38,742 bases of DNA from JBHWPB01 sp043424675 (GCA_043424675.1 JBHWPB010000051.1:1-38742); one strand, 5' to 3'; shown: positions 21,244 through 30,598, counted from the stretch's first letter. Notes: generated from the letters alone by a model not told the origin. Translations and numbers: made by a program.

Positions 21244-24093
21244 ATGGCTCAGGACTATATTGAAGTGTACGGTGCAAAATCGCACAACTTAAAAGATATA
21301 GACATTAAAATTCCTAGAGATCAGCTCACTGTTATAACAGGACTCTCTGGGTCAGGAAAAAGCTCATTGGCGTTTGACACTCTGTATGCAGAGGGACAAA
21401 GACGTTATGTGGAGAGTTTATCTTCATACGCCCGCCAGTTCCTGGGGCAGATGGATAAGCCGGATGTCGATGTTATTGAAGGTCTCAGTCCTTCTATCTC
21501 AATTGACCAAAAGACAACCAGCAACAACCCGCGTTCGACTGTTGGAACGACAACGGAGATTAATGATTTTCTACGTCTCTTATATGCACGTGTGGGTGTG
21601 CCGATCTGTCCTAACGACGGGACGGTCATCACAAGCCAAAGCATCGACCAGATGGTAGATCAGATTTTAGATCATCCAGAACGTACGCGTCTCCAGATTA
21701 TGGCTCCCGTCGTGTACAGCAAACGCGGACAGCATAAAAAAGTACTTGAAGACATCAAAAAAAGCGGTTATGTACGTCTTCGTGTTGATGGTGAGATACG
21801 TGATATTTCTGAAGAAATCGAGCTTAATAAAAATAAAAAGCATGATATTGAAATTATCATTGACCGGATTGTGATCAAAGAGGGTATTCGCTCGAGAGTA
21901 TTCTCTTCTTTAGAAACTGCTCTCGAAGCAGCAGACGGCTATGCTCTTGTAGACGTTGACGGAGAAGAAGAGCTCTTCAGTGAACACCATTCTTGCCCGC
22001 AATGCGGATTCACGGTACCGGAATTAGAACCGCGCCTTTTTTCTTTTAATGCTCCTCAAGGCTCTTGCCCAGAATGTGATGGTTTAGGTACTCACTTAGA
22101 AGTAGATGTCCAGCTGGTTGTTCCAGACAGCGACAAAACACTTAATGAAGGTGCGCTAGTGCCGTGGGATTCCAAGACCTCTGAATATTATCCAGAAATG
22201 CTGCGCCAAGCATCTAAACATTTTGATATTGATATGGACACCCCTTTCAATGAGCTAAGTGACGAGGAACAAGACCTCTTACTCTACGGCTCTAAGGGGG
22301 AAACGTTCTCTTTCAATTTTAAGAATAAAAGAGGCAGAACCAAAAAACGTACCCTTCCTTTTGAAGGGGTCGCTAATAATGTAAAAAGACGTTTTGAGAA
22401 AACAACGGGAGAATTCAGCAGACGTGCGATGGGACAGTACATGACAGAATTGCCATGCAGTGTGTGTCATGGGCAACGTCTTAACCCGCAAGCTTTATCT
22501 GTTAAAGTAGGGGAGAAAAATATTGCTGAATTCAGTGACCTCTCTGTTCAGGATGCTTATGAATTTATAAATGATGCTTCTTTTGAAGCTTCAGATGAAA
22601 AAATATCTCAACCTATCATCAAAGAAATAAACGACCGTTTCCGCTTTCTGCTTGATGTAGGACTGGGTTATCTGACTTTATCACGTAAGGCAGGCACTTT
22701 ATCAGGAGGAGAAGCCCAGAGAATTCGCTTGGCGACTCAGATTGGTTCCAACCTTATGGGGGTTATGTATGTTTTAGATGAGCCTTCTATCGGACTGCAC
22801 CAGCGCGATAACAACCGCCTCCTCGGCTCGCTTAAAAAAATGCGGGATTTAGGCAATACGCTTATCGTTGTAGAACACGATGAAGAAACAATGGCAGAAG
22901 CCGATCATTTGATCGACATGGGGCCAGGAGCAGGTGATGAGGGAGGCTATGTTGTCGCCCAAGGCACGCCGGAAGAAGTGAAAGAAAACGAAGATTCACT
23001 GACGGGTGCTTATCTTTCGGGCAAACGCTTTATTCCTGTCCCAACTGAACGCAGAACAGAAGACAAGGGCGAGGTTGTTATTAAAGGAGCTCGCGAAAAC
23101 AATCTCAAGAATGTCGACGTATCCTTCCCTCTGGGTAAATTTATTGGGGTCACCGGTGTCTCAGGCTCTGGAAAGAGTTCATTAGTAAATGAGATACTCA
23201 AGAAAGTCTTGCGACGTGACTTGAACCGTTCAACAGAACGTCCAGGGGAATACGATTCCATGACCGGCCATGAAGAATTAGAGAAGGTAGTGGGGATCGA
23301 CCAGAGTCCAATCGGGCGAACACCACGCAGTAATCCGGCCACTTACACCGGCGTTTTCGACGATATTCGTGAGCTTTTTGCAACGACCAACGAAGCGAAA
23401 ATAAGAGGCTATGAAAAGGGCCGCTTCAGCTTCAATATCAAAGGCGGGCGCTGTGAAGCTTGTCGCGGGGATGGTATCTTGAAAGTAGAAATGCACTTCT
23501 TGCCAGACGTCTATGTGCCGTGTGAAGTCTGTGGAGGAACACGCTATAATTCTGAGACTTTAGAAGTAGAATATAAAGGAAAAAATATTGCAAATGTTTT
23601 AGACATGACGGTGGATGATGCTTTAGATTTCTTCCAGAACATTCCAAAAATAAAAAGAAAAGTCCAAACGATTCACGATGTCGGTCTGGGCTATATTACT
23701 TTAGGACAGCCTGCTCCTACACTATCAGGCGGGGAAGCGCAGCGTATGAAACTTGCAAGTGAGCTGCATAAACGCACTGATGGGAAAAACTTTTACATTC
23801 TCGACGAACCGACGACAGGACTCCACACGGATGATATCTCTCGTCTGCTCAACGTATTAAACCGTCTAGTAGAGGAAGGCAATACGGTAGTTGTGATTGA
23901 GCACAATCTAGATGTCATTAAGACGGCCGATTACTTGGTGGATCTAGGACCGGAAGGTGGAGACGGCGGCGGACAGATTGTCGCAACAGGAACGCCCGAA
24001 GAGGTTGCAGAAGTCGAAGCAAGTTATACAGGCTATTACTTAAAAGAAACTTTGGAACGTGACAAGCAGAGAGAATCGGAAAAAGTTAAATAA
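21244..24093 (+). CDS. uvrA: Excinuclease ABC subunit A
   Basis: A 949-residue DNA damage-recognition ATPase of nucleotide excision repair. It has two ABC modules: Walker A at GLSGSGKSS (about 32-40) and at GVSGSGKSS (about 640), with LSGGEAQRIRLA and LSGGEAQRMKLA signatures. Two zinc-binding sites are visible: CPQC...CPEC (Cys251, 254, 275, 278) and CEAC...CEVC near residue 740. Length is normal. GAAGGGAAAAG precedes the ATG. uvrB, often just upstream in Firmicutes, is not in the window. Confidence 0.97.
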   Translation: MAQDYIEVYGAKSHNLKDIDIKIPRDQLTVITGLSGSGKSSLAFDTLYAEGQRRYVESLSSYARQFLGQMDKPDVDVIEGLSPSISIDQKTTSNNPRSTVGTTTEINDFLRLLYARVGVPICPNDGTVITSQSIDQMVDQILDHPERTRLQIMAPVVYSKRGQHKKVLEDIKKSGYVRLRVDGEIRDISEEIELNKNKKHDIEIIIDRIVIKEGIRSRVFSSLETALEAADGYALVDVDGEEELFSEHHSCPQCGFTVPELEPRLFSFNAPQGSCPECDGLGTHLEVDVQLVVPDSDKTLNEGALVPWDSKTSEYYPEMLRQASKHFDIDMDTPFNELSDEEQDLLLYGSKGETFSFNFKNKRGRTKKRTLPFEGVANNVKRRFEKTTGEFSRRAMGQYMTELPCSVCHGQRLNPQALSVKVGEKNIAEFSDLSVQDAYEFINDASFEASDEKISQPIIKEINDRFRFLLDVGLGYLTLSRKAGTLSGGEAQRIRLATQIGSNLMGVMYVLDEPSIGLHQRDNNRLLGSLKKMRDLGNTLIVVEHDEETMAEADHLIDMGPGAGDEGGYVVAQGTPEEVKENEDSLTGAYLSGKRFIPVPTERRTEDKGEVVIKGARENNLKNVDVSFPLGKFIGVTGVSGSGKSSLVNEILKKVLRRDLNRSTERPGEYDSMTGHEELEKVVGIDQSPIGRTPRSNPATYTGVFDDIRELFATTNEAKIRGYEKGRFSFNIKGGRCEACRGDGILKVEMHFLPDVYVPCEVCGGTRYNSETLEVEYKGKNIANVLDMTVDDALDFFQNIPKIKRKVQTIHDVGLGYITLGQPAPTLSGGEAQRMKLASELHKRTDGKNFYILDEPTTGLHTDDISRLLNVLNRLVEEGNTVVVIEHNLDVIKTADYLVDLGPEGGDGGGQIVATGTPEEVAEVEASYTGYYLKETLERDKQRESEKVK

Positions 24094-24114
24094 AAGGCGG
24101 AAATACGATATAAT
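24086..24114 (+). promoter_or_regulatory. Possible promoter of the pspC-yvlD pair
   Basis: A perfect -10 TATAAT (24109-24114) follows the uvrA stop, with a weak -35 TTAAAT (24086-24091) at 17 bases. Confidence 0.4.
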
Positions 24115-24135
24115 TGATGAGAGAAGGGGGATATA

Positions 24136-24429
24136 ATGGAGAAGTTAAAAAAATCAAGGACCAATCGTGTGTTAGGCGGGGTGTTGGGCGGCATCGGTGA
24201 CTACTTTGATATCGATGCCAATATTTTACGGGTTATAGTTTTTATATTGGGCTTGTTCAATCCTTTCCCGATAACCTTACTGTATCTCATCGCTTCATTG
24301 ATTATTCCTTATGAAGATCCCAAAGACACTGAAACTATCTATTCTAAAATATTCGGTGAGTTTCGTGATCAATCACAGCAAAGAAATAAGACTGATCGCA
24401 AGATACTTAAAGATGTAGAAGAAAAATAA
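24136..24429 (+). CDS. PspC domain protein
   Basis: A 97-residue protein with the PspC motif SRTNRVLGGVLGGIGDYFDID in the first 30 residues and a long hydrophobic segment (about 31-56). A charged cytoplasmic tail follows. PspC proteins sense or relay envelope stress. In Bacillus subtilis the relative YvlC is encoded next to YvlD, as here. GAAGGGGG lies 5 bases before the ATG. The next gene begins 11 bases after the stop. Confidence 0.85.
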   Translation: MEKLKKSRTNRVLGGVLGGIGDYFDIDANILRVIVFILGLFNPFPITLLYLIASLIIPYEDPKDTETIYSKIFGEFRDQSQQRNKTDRKILKDVEEK

Positions 24430-24440
24430 GGAGGGTTCGT

Positions 24441-24782
24441 ATGGCCTGGTGGCAAAAATTATTATTAAACACAATCGTTTTCCTGGCTCTAGCTGGTTTG
24501 ATTGAGGGTTTTTATGTAGAGAGTTTTGCAACTGCACTTTTTGCAAGTGTTATCTTCGGTATATTAAATATCAGCCTCAATCCGATTCTGCAACTGCTTT
24601 CACTTCCTATTACCTTGATAACTTTTGGCTTGTTTAGCTTAGTGATCAACGCGGCCATGCTGTCGTTAACAGCCGCCTTATTGGGAACCAATTTCCACTT
24701 CGCTTCTTTTTGGATTACTATTCTTGTTTCAGCCTTGCTTTCTTTAGTTAACACTGTCGTTAATAACTTCAGCAGATCTTAA
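24441..24782 (+). CDS. Phage-holin-family 4 membrane protein, YvlD-like
   Basis: A 113-residue protein with four membrane segments. The stretch GILNISLNPILQLLSLPITL (about 40-59) and the following TFGLFSLVINAAML are typical of the YvlD/PF04020 family. The family name refers to phage holins, but chromosomal members paired with PspC act in envelope functions that are not settled. AAGGAGG precedes the ATG. Confidence 0.85.
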   Translation: MAWWQKLLLNTIVFLALAGLIEGFYVESFATALFASVIFGILNISLNPILQLLSLPITLITFGLFSLVINAAMLSLTAALLGTNFHFASFWITILVSALLSLVNTVVNNFSRS

Positions 24783-24803
24783 GTTAACATAGCCCATAAA
24801 GTG

Positions 24804-24838
24804 GCATAGTCATTGTGCACAATGACTATGCTTTTTTT
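24804..24838 (+). terminator. Terminator after the yvlD-like gene
   Basis: GCATAGTCATTGTG (24804-24817) is followed directly by its exact complement to 24831 and a T7 run. Confidence 0.95.
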
Positions 24839-24856
24839 ATGGAGGTATGCATAATC

Positions 24857-24886
24857 TTGGAAGGACAGGCTTATCCTTGGTACTAT
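24857..24886 (+). promoter_or_regulatory. Promoter of the SDR gene
   Basis: -35 TTGGAA (24857-24862), an 18-base spacer, and -10 TACTAT (24881-24886), 34 bases before the start. Confidence 0.5.
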
Positions 24887-24919
24887 TTAAATAACTAGAA
24901 TACAAAAGGAGGATTTTGA

Positions 24920-25777
24920 ATGAGTAGCGAGACGATACTGATCACTGGGGCAGGTACAGGATTTGGGAAAGCTATAGCATACACACTGGCAGAATTAGGA
25001 AAAGACGTTATTGCGACGGTTGAAACGATGTCGCAAGTCTCTGCTCTCGAACAAGAAGTGAGAGAGGAAGACTTTTCGATGAGAATTGAAAAGTTAGATG
25101 TCACCGACCAAGCTGACCGTGAGAAAGCTTGGGAGTGGGATGTGGATATATTAGTCAACAACGCAGCCATCAAAGAAGGTGGAGCCCTTGTCGATATACC
25201 TGAAGAAAATTTACGTCATCAATTTGAAGTGAATGCCTTTGGTCCAACTCTCTTAACACAAGGTTTTGCACGTCAGATGATCAAGAAGAAGAAAGGTCGA
25301 ATTGTTTTTGTTTCTTCTATCTCAGGCTTGATGGTGAACCCTTTCTCCGGTCCTTATGCAGGATCGAAATTTACAGTAGAAGCATTCGCTAATACATTGA
25401 GCCAGGAGCTACAGGAGTTCAACGTAGAAGTAGCGACCATCAATCCGGGCCCTTATCTGACAGGGTTCAATGACCGGGAATTTGAAACCTGGGAGAGCTG
25501 GCAGAACGATCCGGCTGAACGAGTCTTCGATTATGGTAAACTGGCCTTTCCCTTTGAACAATATGATCCCCAAGAAGTAATGGTTCCCGCAGTCAAAGTA
25601 ATTCTGGGCGAGACAAAAGCTTATCGGACAGTCATCCCTGAAAAGATGATTCCGCAAGTCAAAGAAGAGAATGAAAAAATGTGGGAGAAAAAGACCGATC
25701 AAGGTTTAGGCGAGCGTCATAAAATGGTCCAAAAAGCGTATGACCTCAAACCGGCAACTAAAGCAGATGACTATTAA
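24920..25777 (+). CDS. Short-chain dehydrogenase/reductase
   Basis: A 285-residue classical SDR. The Rossmann motif is TGAGTGFG (residues 8-15), NNAA lies near 84-87, the catalytic Ser is in FVSSISG and the Tyr/Lys pair in YAGSK (about 153-157). The chain is longer than the usual 250 residues; the extra C-terminal part is charged and helical. It should reduce or oxidise a small carbonyl/alcohol with NAD(P)H. The substrate cannot be read from sequence. AAGGAGG precedes the ATG. It is a single-gene unit with its own promoter and terminator. Confidence 0.85.
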   Translation: MSSETILITGAGTGFGKAIAYTLAELGKDVIATVETMSQVSALEQEVREEDFSMRIEKLDVTDQADREKAWEWDVDILVNNAAIKEGGALVDIPEENLRHQFEVNAFGPTLLTQGFARQMIKKKKGRIVFVSSISGLMVNPFSGPYAGSKFTVEAFANTLSQELQEFNVEVATINPGPYLTGFNDREFETWESWQNDPAERVFDYGKLAFPFEQYDPQEVMVPAVKVILGETKAYRTVIPEKMIPQVKEENEKMWEKKTDQGLGERHKMVQKAYDLKPATKADDY

Positions 25778-25793
25778 AAGTGTAAATCACATT

Positions 25794-25835
25794 ATCTGCC
25801 TTCTTGCTTTCTAGCAAAAAGGCAGATATCTTTGT
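25794..25835 (+). terminator. Terminator of the SDR gene
   Basis: ATCTGCCTT (25794-25802) pairs with AAGGCAGAT ending at 25827, with an inner TTGCT/AGCAA stem. The U tract is imperfect (ATCTTTGTTT). Confidence 0.7.
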
Positions 25836-25867
25836 TTCAACTGATCAAAACAGAAAGAAGGAACAAC

Positions 25868-26464
25868 ATGGCAGATTATTTAGCCGAATTTTTTAAGAAC
25901 ATTGAGGGTGTACTCAATCAGCCGAACTTGTTATTTGAAGATTGGCAAGTTATCGGGAGAATCGCTATTACTTCAGTAATTTCTTATTTTTTATTGATTC
26001 TTATTTTAAGAATAGTGGGAATGAGATCTATTGCGGACTTCAGCGTCTATGACTTTGTCGCCACTTTGACAATTGGGTCCGTTATCTCTTCCACTCTTGT
26101 TTTGAGCGAAGTCACGTTGTTGAATGGATTTTTAGCTGTTCTCATATTTTTAGCACTCCAATTTATCGTGTCCAAAATGACTACTCATTTCCCAGTCTTG
26201 CATCATATGATAAATCCTCGACCTAAAGTGGTTTTCTTCAAAGGGGAGTTCAGAGATGAGGCCTTGAAGACGGCTAGAGTGAATAAAGAAGAAATTTATT
26301 CTGCTATCCGCAGAGAAGCGAATACAACGTCAGATCAAGTGGATGCAGTAATTCTAGAGACGAATGGTAGTTTTTCTGTGGTGACTGATATAAGTGAAGG
26401 TTATGAAGATGAAATTACCAGACATATGGAAACAGATAAAGCAAAACCGTGGTCAACTAAATAA
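25868..26464 (+). CDS. DUF421 (YetF-like) membrane protein
   Basis: A 198-residue protein with three N-terminal membrane segments (about 25-45, 52-72 and 80-100), followed by the YetF-type soluble domain. The family stretch LRIVGMRSIADFSVYDFVATLTIGS (parts at about 42-66) and the MINPRPKVVFFKGEFRDEAL region support the call. The role of the family is not established beyond spore/membrane associations in Bacillus. ATG 25868 is preferred over upstream codons because AGAAAGAAGGA lies 6 bases before it, outside the preceding terminator. Confidence 0.8.
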   Translation: MADYLAEFFKNIEGVLNQPNLLFEDWQVIGRIAITSVISYFLLILILRIVGMRSIADFSVYDFVATLTIGSVISSTLVLSEVTLLNGFLAVLIFLALQFIVSKMTTHFPVLHHMINPRPKVVFFKGEFRDEALKTARVNKEEIYSAIRREANTTSDQVDAVILETNGSFSVVTDISEGYEDEITRHMETDKAKPWSTK

Positions 26465-26471
26465 AGAAAGG

Positions 26472-26504
26472 AAACTTCTTACTCAATCGGTAAGAAGTTT
26501 TTTT
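26472..26504 (+). terminator. Terminator of the DUF421 gene
   Basis: AAACTTCTTAC (26472-26482) pairs with GTAAGAAGTTT (26490-26500), and the T run extends to 26504. Confidence 0.92.
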
Positions 26505-26548
26505 ATTTAACAGTGACGTTCATCAACGAAAAAAGAGATAGAGAACCA

Positions 26549-26588
26549 TTTTATGAGCAAGTTTATAAAGGGACTCTTTATCATAAAA
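26549..26588. repeat. Inverted repeat upstream of hprK
   Basis: TTTTATGA (26549-26556) and TCATAAAA (26581-26588) are exact complements, with an inner TAAAG/CTTTA stem. It lies 70 bases before hprK. The -10-like TATTAT/TATACA after it (26618-26626) lacks a good -35. Confidence 0.4.
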
Positions 26589-26660
26589 TAAATTACCGAG
26601 CGATGAAGCATCTATGGTATTATACAATTAGCTTGTACTTGCCCCTATAAGGAGGAGACT

Positions 26661-27620
26661 ATGGCGAATTACATAACAATAGAAGAGTTGCTCGAAAGAG
26701 AAAGCAGTATCACTGTTTGTCAAGGAGAAGATTTCCTCGACCGCAAAATTACAGTAAGCGATTTATATCGCCCTGCTTTAGAATTAACGGGGTATTTTCG
26801 TTTTTATCCTAAAGAAAGACTGCAGCTCTTTGGAAAAACAGAAATATCTTATATTAAAACGTTGGAGAAAGAACGCCGGATAGACATCATGGAGGCTTTA
26901 TGTCAGAAAGAAACGCCTGCTTTTCTCATCTCGAGAGAGTTAGAGCCTCCTGAGGAACTAGTTAATGCATGCAAAAAGAATGATATTGTTATTCTAAGTT
27001 CTAACCGATCGACGACCCACTTGTTCAGCCGTGTGACGAGCACTTTAGAGAAAGCCTTGGCTGAGAGAGAAGCAATGCACGGTGTTCTGGTTGATATTAA
27101 TGGGATGGGAGTCCTGATCACTGGAAAAAGCGGGATAGGTAAAAGCGAGACCGCTCTTGATTTAATTAAAAGAGGACATCGCCTTGTTTCAGATGATCGT
27201 GTCGATCTGTATACGACCGATAATGTGAATATCTATGGAACAGCGCCTGAAATCACAAAATATATGATTGAGATACGAGGGATCGGTGTGATCGATGTTA
27301 TCGATATGTTCGGCGTCTCGGCTGTCAGGGGAGAAACTCGTGTCGACCTCAACGTGCATCTTGCTATGTGGGAGGAACATAAAGATTTCGACAGGTTGGG
27401 CGGTAAGACGCAAACAAAAGAGATTTTCGATGTTACTTTGCCTCAGATTATCATTCCGGTAAGTTCTGGAAGAAACCTAGGCAGTATTATTGAAACAGCG
27501 GCTATGTCTATGCGTGCAAAAAGATTAGGCTATAATGCCCATGATAAATTAGTCGAAAATATGAACCGTGTCATGGAAAAGAACCAAAAGCTTGATGCGA
27601 AGAAAAAGAAGGAGAAATGA
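26661..27620 (+). CDS. hprK: HPr kinase/phosphorylase
   Basis: A 319-residue bifunctional enzyme that phosphorylates and dephosphorylates HPr on Ser46, giving the CcpA corepressor in carbon catabolite control. The P-loop is GKSGIGKS (155-162), the catalytic His is in MHGVLVD (His140), the acidic pair is in VSDDRVD (Asp178-179), and the family signature EIRGIGVIDVIDMFGVSAVR follows near 208-227. The N-terminal regulatory domain fills residues 1-130. AAGGAGGAG precedes the ATG. lgt begins 2 bases after its stop. The product bears directly on the cre box found at phoU2. Confidence 0.96.
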   Translation: MANYITIEELLERESSITVCQGEDFLDRKITVSDLYRPALELTGYFRFYPKERLQLFGKTEISYIKTLEKERRIDIMEALCQKETPAFLISRELEPPEELVNACKKNDIVILSSNRSTTHLFSRVTSTLEKALAEREAMHGVLVDINGMGVLITGKSGIGKSETALDLIKRGHRLVSDDRVDLYTTDNVNIYGTAPEITKYMIEIRGIGVIDVIDMFGVSAVRGETRVDLNVHLAMWEEHKDFDRLGGKTQTKEIFDVTLPQIIIPVSSGRNLGSIIETAAMSMRAKRLGYNAHDKLVENMNRVMEKNQKLDAKKKKEK

Positions 27621-27622
27621 GT

Positions 27623-28498
27623 ATGTCTCGGTTATTAGGAGCGATTGATCCAATTGCCTTCAGTTTCGGCCCGGTAGAGGTCGCATGGTATGGGGTTATT
27701 ATCGCAGTTGGTATTTTAGTTGCTCTGTTTTTAGCTTCCGCAGAAGCAGAACGTCTGGGTTTAGATGATGACCTTATCACCGATCTTGCTTTATGGGTGG
27801 TTCCGCTCGGTTTCATAGGGGCCAGACTCTATTATGTTTTGTTTGAACTGGATTATTACCTGCAGAACCCCGGTGAAATCATCGCGATTTGGAATGGCGG
27901 TTTAGCGATTTATGGAGGAATCATAGCTGGAGTGATTGCAATTATATGGTTCTCTAACCGTAAGAATCTGCCTGTCTGGCTGATGTTTGATATTCTTGCT
28001 CCTCCTCTGATGATTGCTCAAGCGATCGGACGCTGGGGGAACTTTATGAACCAAGAAGCACATGGGGGAGAAGTCTCTCGACAATTTTTAGAAAATCTTT
28101 ACCTGCCAAAATTTATCATTGAGCAGATGAATATTGAGGGAACATATTACCATCCTACTTTTTTATATGAATCCATCTGGAATGTTATCGGTTTTGTAAT
28201 TCTTTTATATTTGAGAAGAAAATCCGACTTATTCAAAAGAGGGGAAGTCGCTTTGTTTTATATCGCTTGGTATTCTTTTGGGCGTTTCTTTATCGAAGGC
28301 ATGCGCACAGACAGTTTATATATTGGAGACACCAGCATCAGAGTCTCTCAACTTCTCTCCTTTCTTCTTTTCTTTGGAGCAATTGGCGTAGGGATATACA
28401 GACGGAGAAATACCTTCCAACTTCCTTACTACAACGAAGGCATTCGGCCGGAACTTAGCTTCCAAGAGAAAAAACATGAGTATGAGAAGAAAAATTAG
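27623..28498 (+). CDS. lgt: Prolipoprotein diacylglyceryl transferase
   Basis: A 291-residue membrane enzyme with seven segments that attaches diacylglycerol to lipobox cysteines, for example that of the PstS in this window. The signature GRWGNFMNQEAHGG lies near residues 138-151, and FGRFFIEGMRTDSL near 220 carries the second essential arginine. ATG 27623 is preferred because AAGGAG (27609-27614) is 8 bases away; ATG 27617 is only 2 bases from it. It is cotranscribed with hprK, as in many Firmicutes. Confidence 0.95.
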   Translation: MSRLLGAIDPIAFSFGPVEVAWYGVIIAVGILVALFLASAEAERLGLDDDLITDLALWVVPLGFIGARLYYVLFELDYYLQNPGEIIAIWNGGLAIYGGIIAGVIAIIWFSNRKNLPVWLMFDILAPPLMIAQAIGRWGNFMNQEAHGGEVSRQFLENLYLPKFIIEQMNIEGTYYHPTFLYESIWNVIGFVILLYLRRKSDLFKRGEVALFYIAWYSFGRFFIEGMRTDSLYIGDTSIRVSQLLSFLLFFGAIGVGIYRRRNTFQLPYYNEGIRPELSFQEKKHEYEKKN

Positions 28499-28501
28499 AA
28501 T

Positions 28502-28530
28502 TTCATAATTAATGAATAAAGTGTTAATAT
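28502..28530 (+). promoter_or_regulatory. Probable galU promoter
   Basis: -35 TTCATA (28502-28507), a 17-base spacer, and -10 TAATAT (28525-28530), 40 bases before galU. Confidence 0.45.
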
Positions 28531-28570
28531 AGTTGAACATGTAATGTATATGCTAGGAGGAAGTTGAATC

Positions 28571-29458
28571 ATGAAAAAAGTAAAGAAGGCAGTCATTCCT
28601 GCTGCAGGGCTCGGGACGAGATTTCTGCCTGTGACCAAAGCAATGGCGAAAGAAATGCTCCCTATTGCGGATAAACCAACAATTCAATTTATCGTTGAAG
28701 AAGCGATAGAATCAGGGATTGAAGATATTTTAATTGTGACGGGAAAAAACAAACGGCCAGTTGAAGATCACTTCGATTCCAACCCTGAACTAGAAGAGAG
28801 TTTACGTCAAAAAGAACGTGAAGATTTATTGGAGCTAGTGGAAGAGACGACAGGGCTCAATTTATATTTTGTTCGACAGTCCTATCCTTTAGGGTTGGGA
28901 CATGCTGTCTTACAGGCTAGAGCGTTTATAGGGAATGAACCCTTTGTTGTGATGTTGGGCGATGACTTAATGGTAGATGAAAAGCCATTAACGAAACAAC
29001 TGATGGACTCTTATGAAAAAACACATGCTTCGACTATTGCGGTGATGGAAGTGCCGCCACAAGATACTTCTAGTTATGGGGTCATCGATCCAGAAGGTCA
29101 GCTGACAGAAAATCTCTATAATGTGCGTCAATTTGTCGAAAAGCCGGAACCGGAAGATGCGCCGAGTAACTTAGCTATTATCGGCCGCTATTTACTCACC
29201 CCGGAGATATTCGATATTCTAGAAACACAGGAAACTGGTAAAGGCGGCGAAATCCAACTGACGGATGCCATTGACACTCTGAATAAAACTCAGCGTGTCT
29301 TTGCCTTAAACTTTGAAGGAGATCGTTATGATGTGGGGAATAAGTTTGGTTTTTTAGAAACGAGTATTGAATACGGATTGAAACATCCGGAGCTTAAAGA
29401 TCATCTGCATGCCTTTTTAATGGAGACGGCAGAAAAAATAGAAAAAGAAGAAGTCTAA
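28571..29458 (+). CDS. galU: UTP-glucose-1-phosphate uridylyltransferase
   Basis: A 295-residue nucleotidyltransferase making UDP-glucose from UTP and glucose 1-phosphate. The N-terminal activation motif GLGTRFLPVTKAMAKEMLP (residues 13-31) and the sugar-binding FVEKP region near 193 are intact. Length is normal. UDP-glucose feeds glycolipid, teichoic acid and polysaccharide synthesis, and the phosphoglucomutase at 34746 supplies its substrate. AGGAGG lies 10 bases before the ATG. Confidence 0.95.
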   Translation: MKKVKKAVIPAAGLGTRFLPVTKAMAKEMLPIADKPTIQFIVEEAIESGIEDILIVTGKNKRPVEDHFDSNPELEESLRQKEREDLLELVEETTGLNLYFVRQSYPLGLGHAVLQARAFIGNEPFVVMLGDDLMVDEKPLTKQLMDSYEKTHASTIAVMEVPPQDTSSYGVIDPEGQLTENLYNVRQFVEKPEPEDAPSNLAIIGRYLLTPEIFDILETQETGKGGEIQLTDAIDTLNKTQRVFALNFEGDRYDVGNKFGFLETSIEYGLKHPELKDHLHAFLMETAEKIEKEEV

Positions 29459-29483
29459 AAAGTTTATTTTACAATCGGGAAAG

Positions 29484-29512
29484 GTGACACTTTCTCGGAA
29501 ATTGCTTATGAT
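29484..29512 (+). promoter_or_regulatory. Probable trxB promoter
   Basis: -35 GTGACA (29484-29489), a 17-base spacer, and -10 TATGAT (29507-29512), 28 bases before trxB. Confidence 0.5.
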
Positions 29513-29540
29513 AAGTAAGCAAGAGAAGGAGGTTCGTTAA

Positions 29541-30500
29541 ATGGAAAGAATAGAAAAGAGATATGATGTGATAGTTGTTGGTGCAGGGCCAGGGGGAATG
29601 ACGGCTGCTCTCTATGCATCAAGAGCAAATCTGGAAACATTAATTTTAGATGGAGGTCTTCCTGGAGGCGAGTTGAATAATACCGCGACGATTGAAAATT
29701 ATACAGGGTTCGAAGATATTCAGGGACCTGAACTCGCACAGCGGATGTATAAAGGTTCCTTACAATTCGGGGCTGAACATAAATTTGAAAACGTAGAAAA
29801 AATTGTAGATAAAGGTAACTATAAAGAAGTCCATACCTCTAAAAAAATATATGAAACGATCGCTGTCATTATCGGGACAGGTTCTGAAAATAAAAAATTG
29901 AATGTTAACGGAGAGAGCGAGCTCACAGGTAAAGGTGTGTCATACTGTGCAGTATGTGATGGTGCATTCTTCAGAAATCGTGAGATTGTAGTCGTCGGTG
30001 GTGGGGACTCTGCGGTTGAAGAAGGAACTTTCCTTACCCAATTTGCAGATAAAGTCACCATTATCCACCGTCGTGACGAGCTCAGAGCAGCAAAATTACT
30101 GCAGCAACGTGCTCTTGAAAATGATAAAGTTGAATTTATCTGGGATTCTGTTGTAGAAGAAATTGAGGGCGAAGATCAAGTAGAAAACCTCAAAATCCGT
30201 AATGTTAAAACAGGAGAAATTACGGACTACCCGGTTGAGGGCGTCTTTGTTTACATCGGAGATGTTCCCAATACAGAAAAATTTGCAGATCTTGGCATCT
30301 TAAATGAACAAGGTTGGATTGAGACAAACAGTCAGATGGAAACATCGGTTCCGGGCATTTATGCTGTGGGAGATGTACGCAACACATCCTTGCGTCAAGT
30401 TGCGACAGCGGTCGGAGACGGCAGTTTAGCAGGACATAATTCTTTTGATTACGTGGAAGACGTAAAAGCAAATATGAAAGTAAAAGAAAAACAAATATAA
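29541..30500 (+). CDS. trxB: Thioredoxin reductase
   Basis: A 319-residue flavoenzyme that reduces thioredoxin with NADPH. The FAD motif is GAGPGGMTAALYASRA (about 14-29), the redox pair is CAVC (Cys136 and Cys139), the NADPH motif is GGGDSAVEE (about 154-162), and the second FAD motif is YAVGDVRNTSLRQVATA. AAGGAGG precedes the ATG. Position between lgt and rapZ-yvcK-whiA follows the common Firmicute order. Confidence 0.95.
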   Translation: MERIEKRYDVIVVGAGPGGMTAALYASRANLETLILDGGLPGGELNNTATIENYTGFEDIQGPELAQRMYKGSLQFGAEHKFENVEKIVDKGNYKEVHTSKKIYETIAVIIGTGSENKKLNVNGESELTGKGVSYCAVCDGAFFRNREIVVVGGGDSAVEEGTFLTQFADKVTIIHRRDELRAAKLLQQRALENDKVEFIWDSVVEEIEGEDQVENLKIRNVKTGEITDYPVEGVFVYIGDVPNTEKFADLGILNEQGWIETNSQMETSVPGIYAVGDVRNTSLRQVATAVGDGSLAGHNSFDYVEDVKANMKVKEKQI

Positions 30501-30563
30501 TTAAAGAAGCTTAAGGCTAAGAAACGAAGTAAAAGCTTGCTATACCTTTTAGAAAGTTCGATT

Positions 30564-30598
30564 AAAAATGTCAGGGGGAGTTTCCTTCTGACATTTTT
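30564..30598 (+). terminator. Terminator of trxB
   Basis: AAAAATGTCAG (30564-30574) and CTGACATTTTT (30588-30598) form an 11-bp stem ending in T5, with an inner GGGA/TTCC extension. Confidence 0.88.

Noticed and set aside
24441..24782. 'Phage holin' family protein considered as a sign of a prophage
   Set aside because: The YvlD-type family is chromosomal and paired with PspC in Bacillus. No other phage gene is present.
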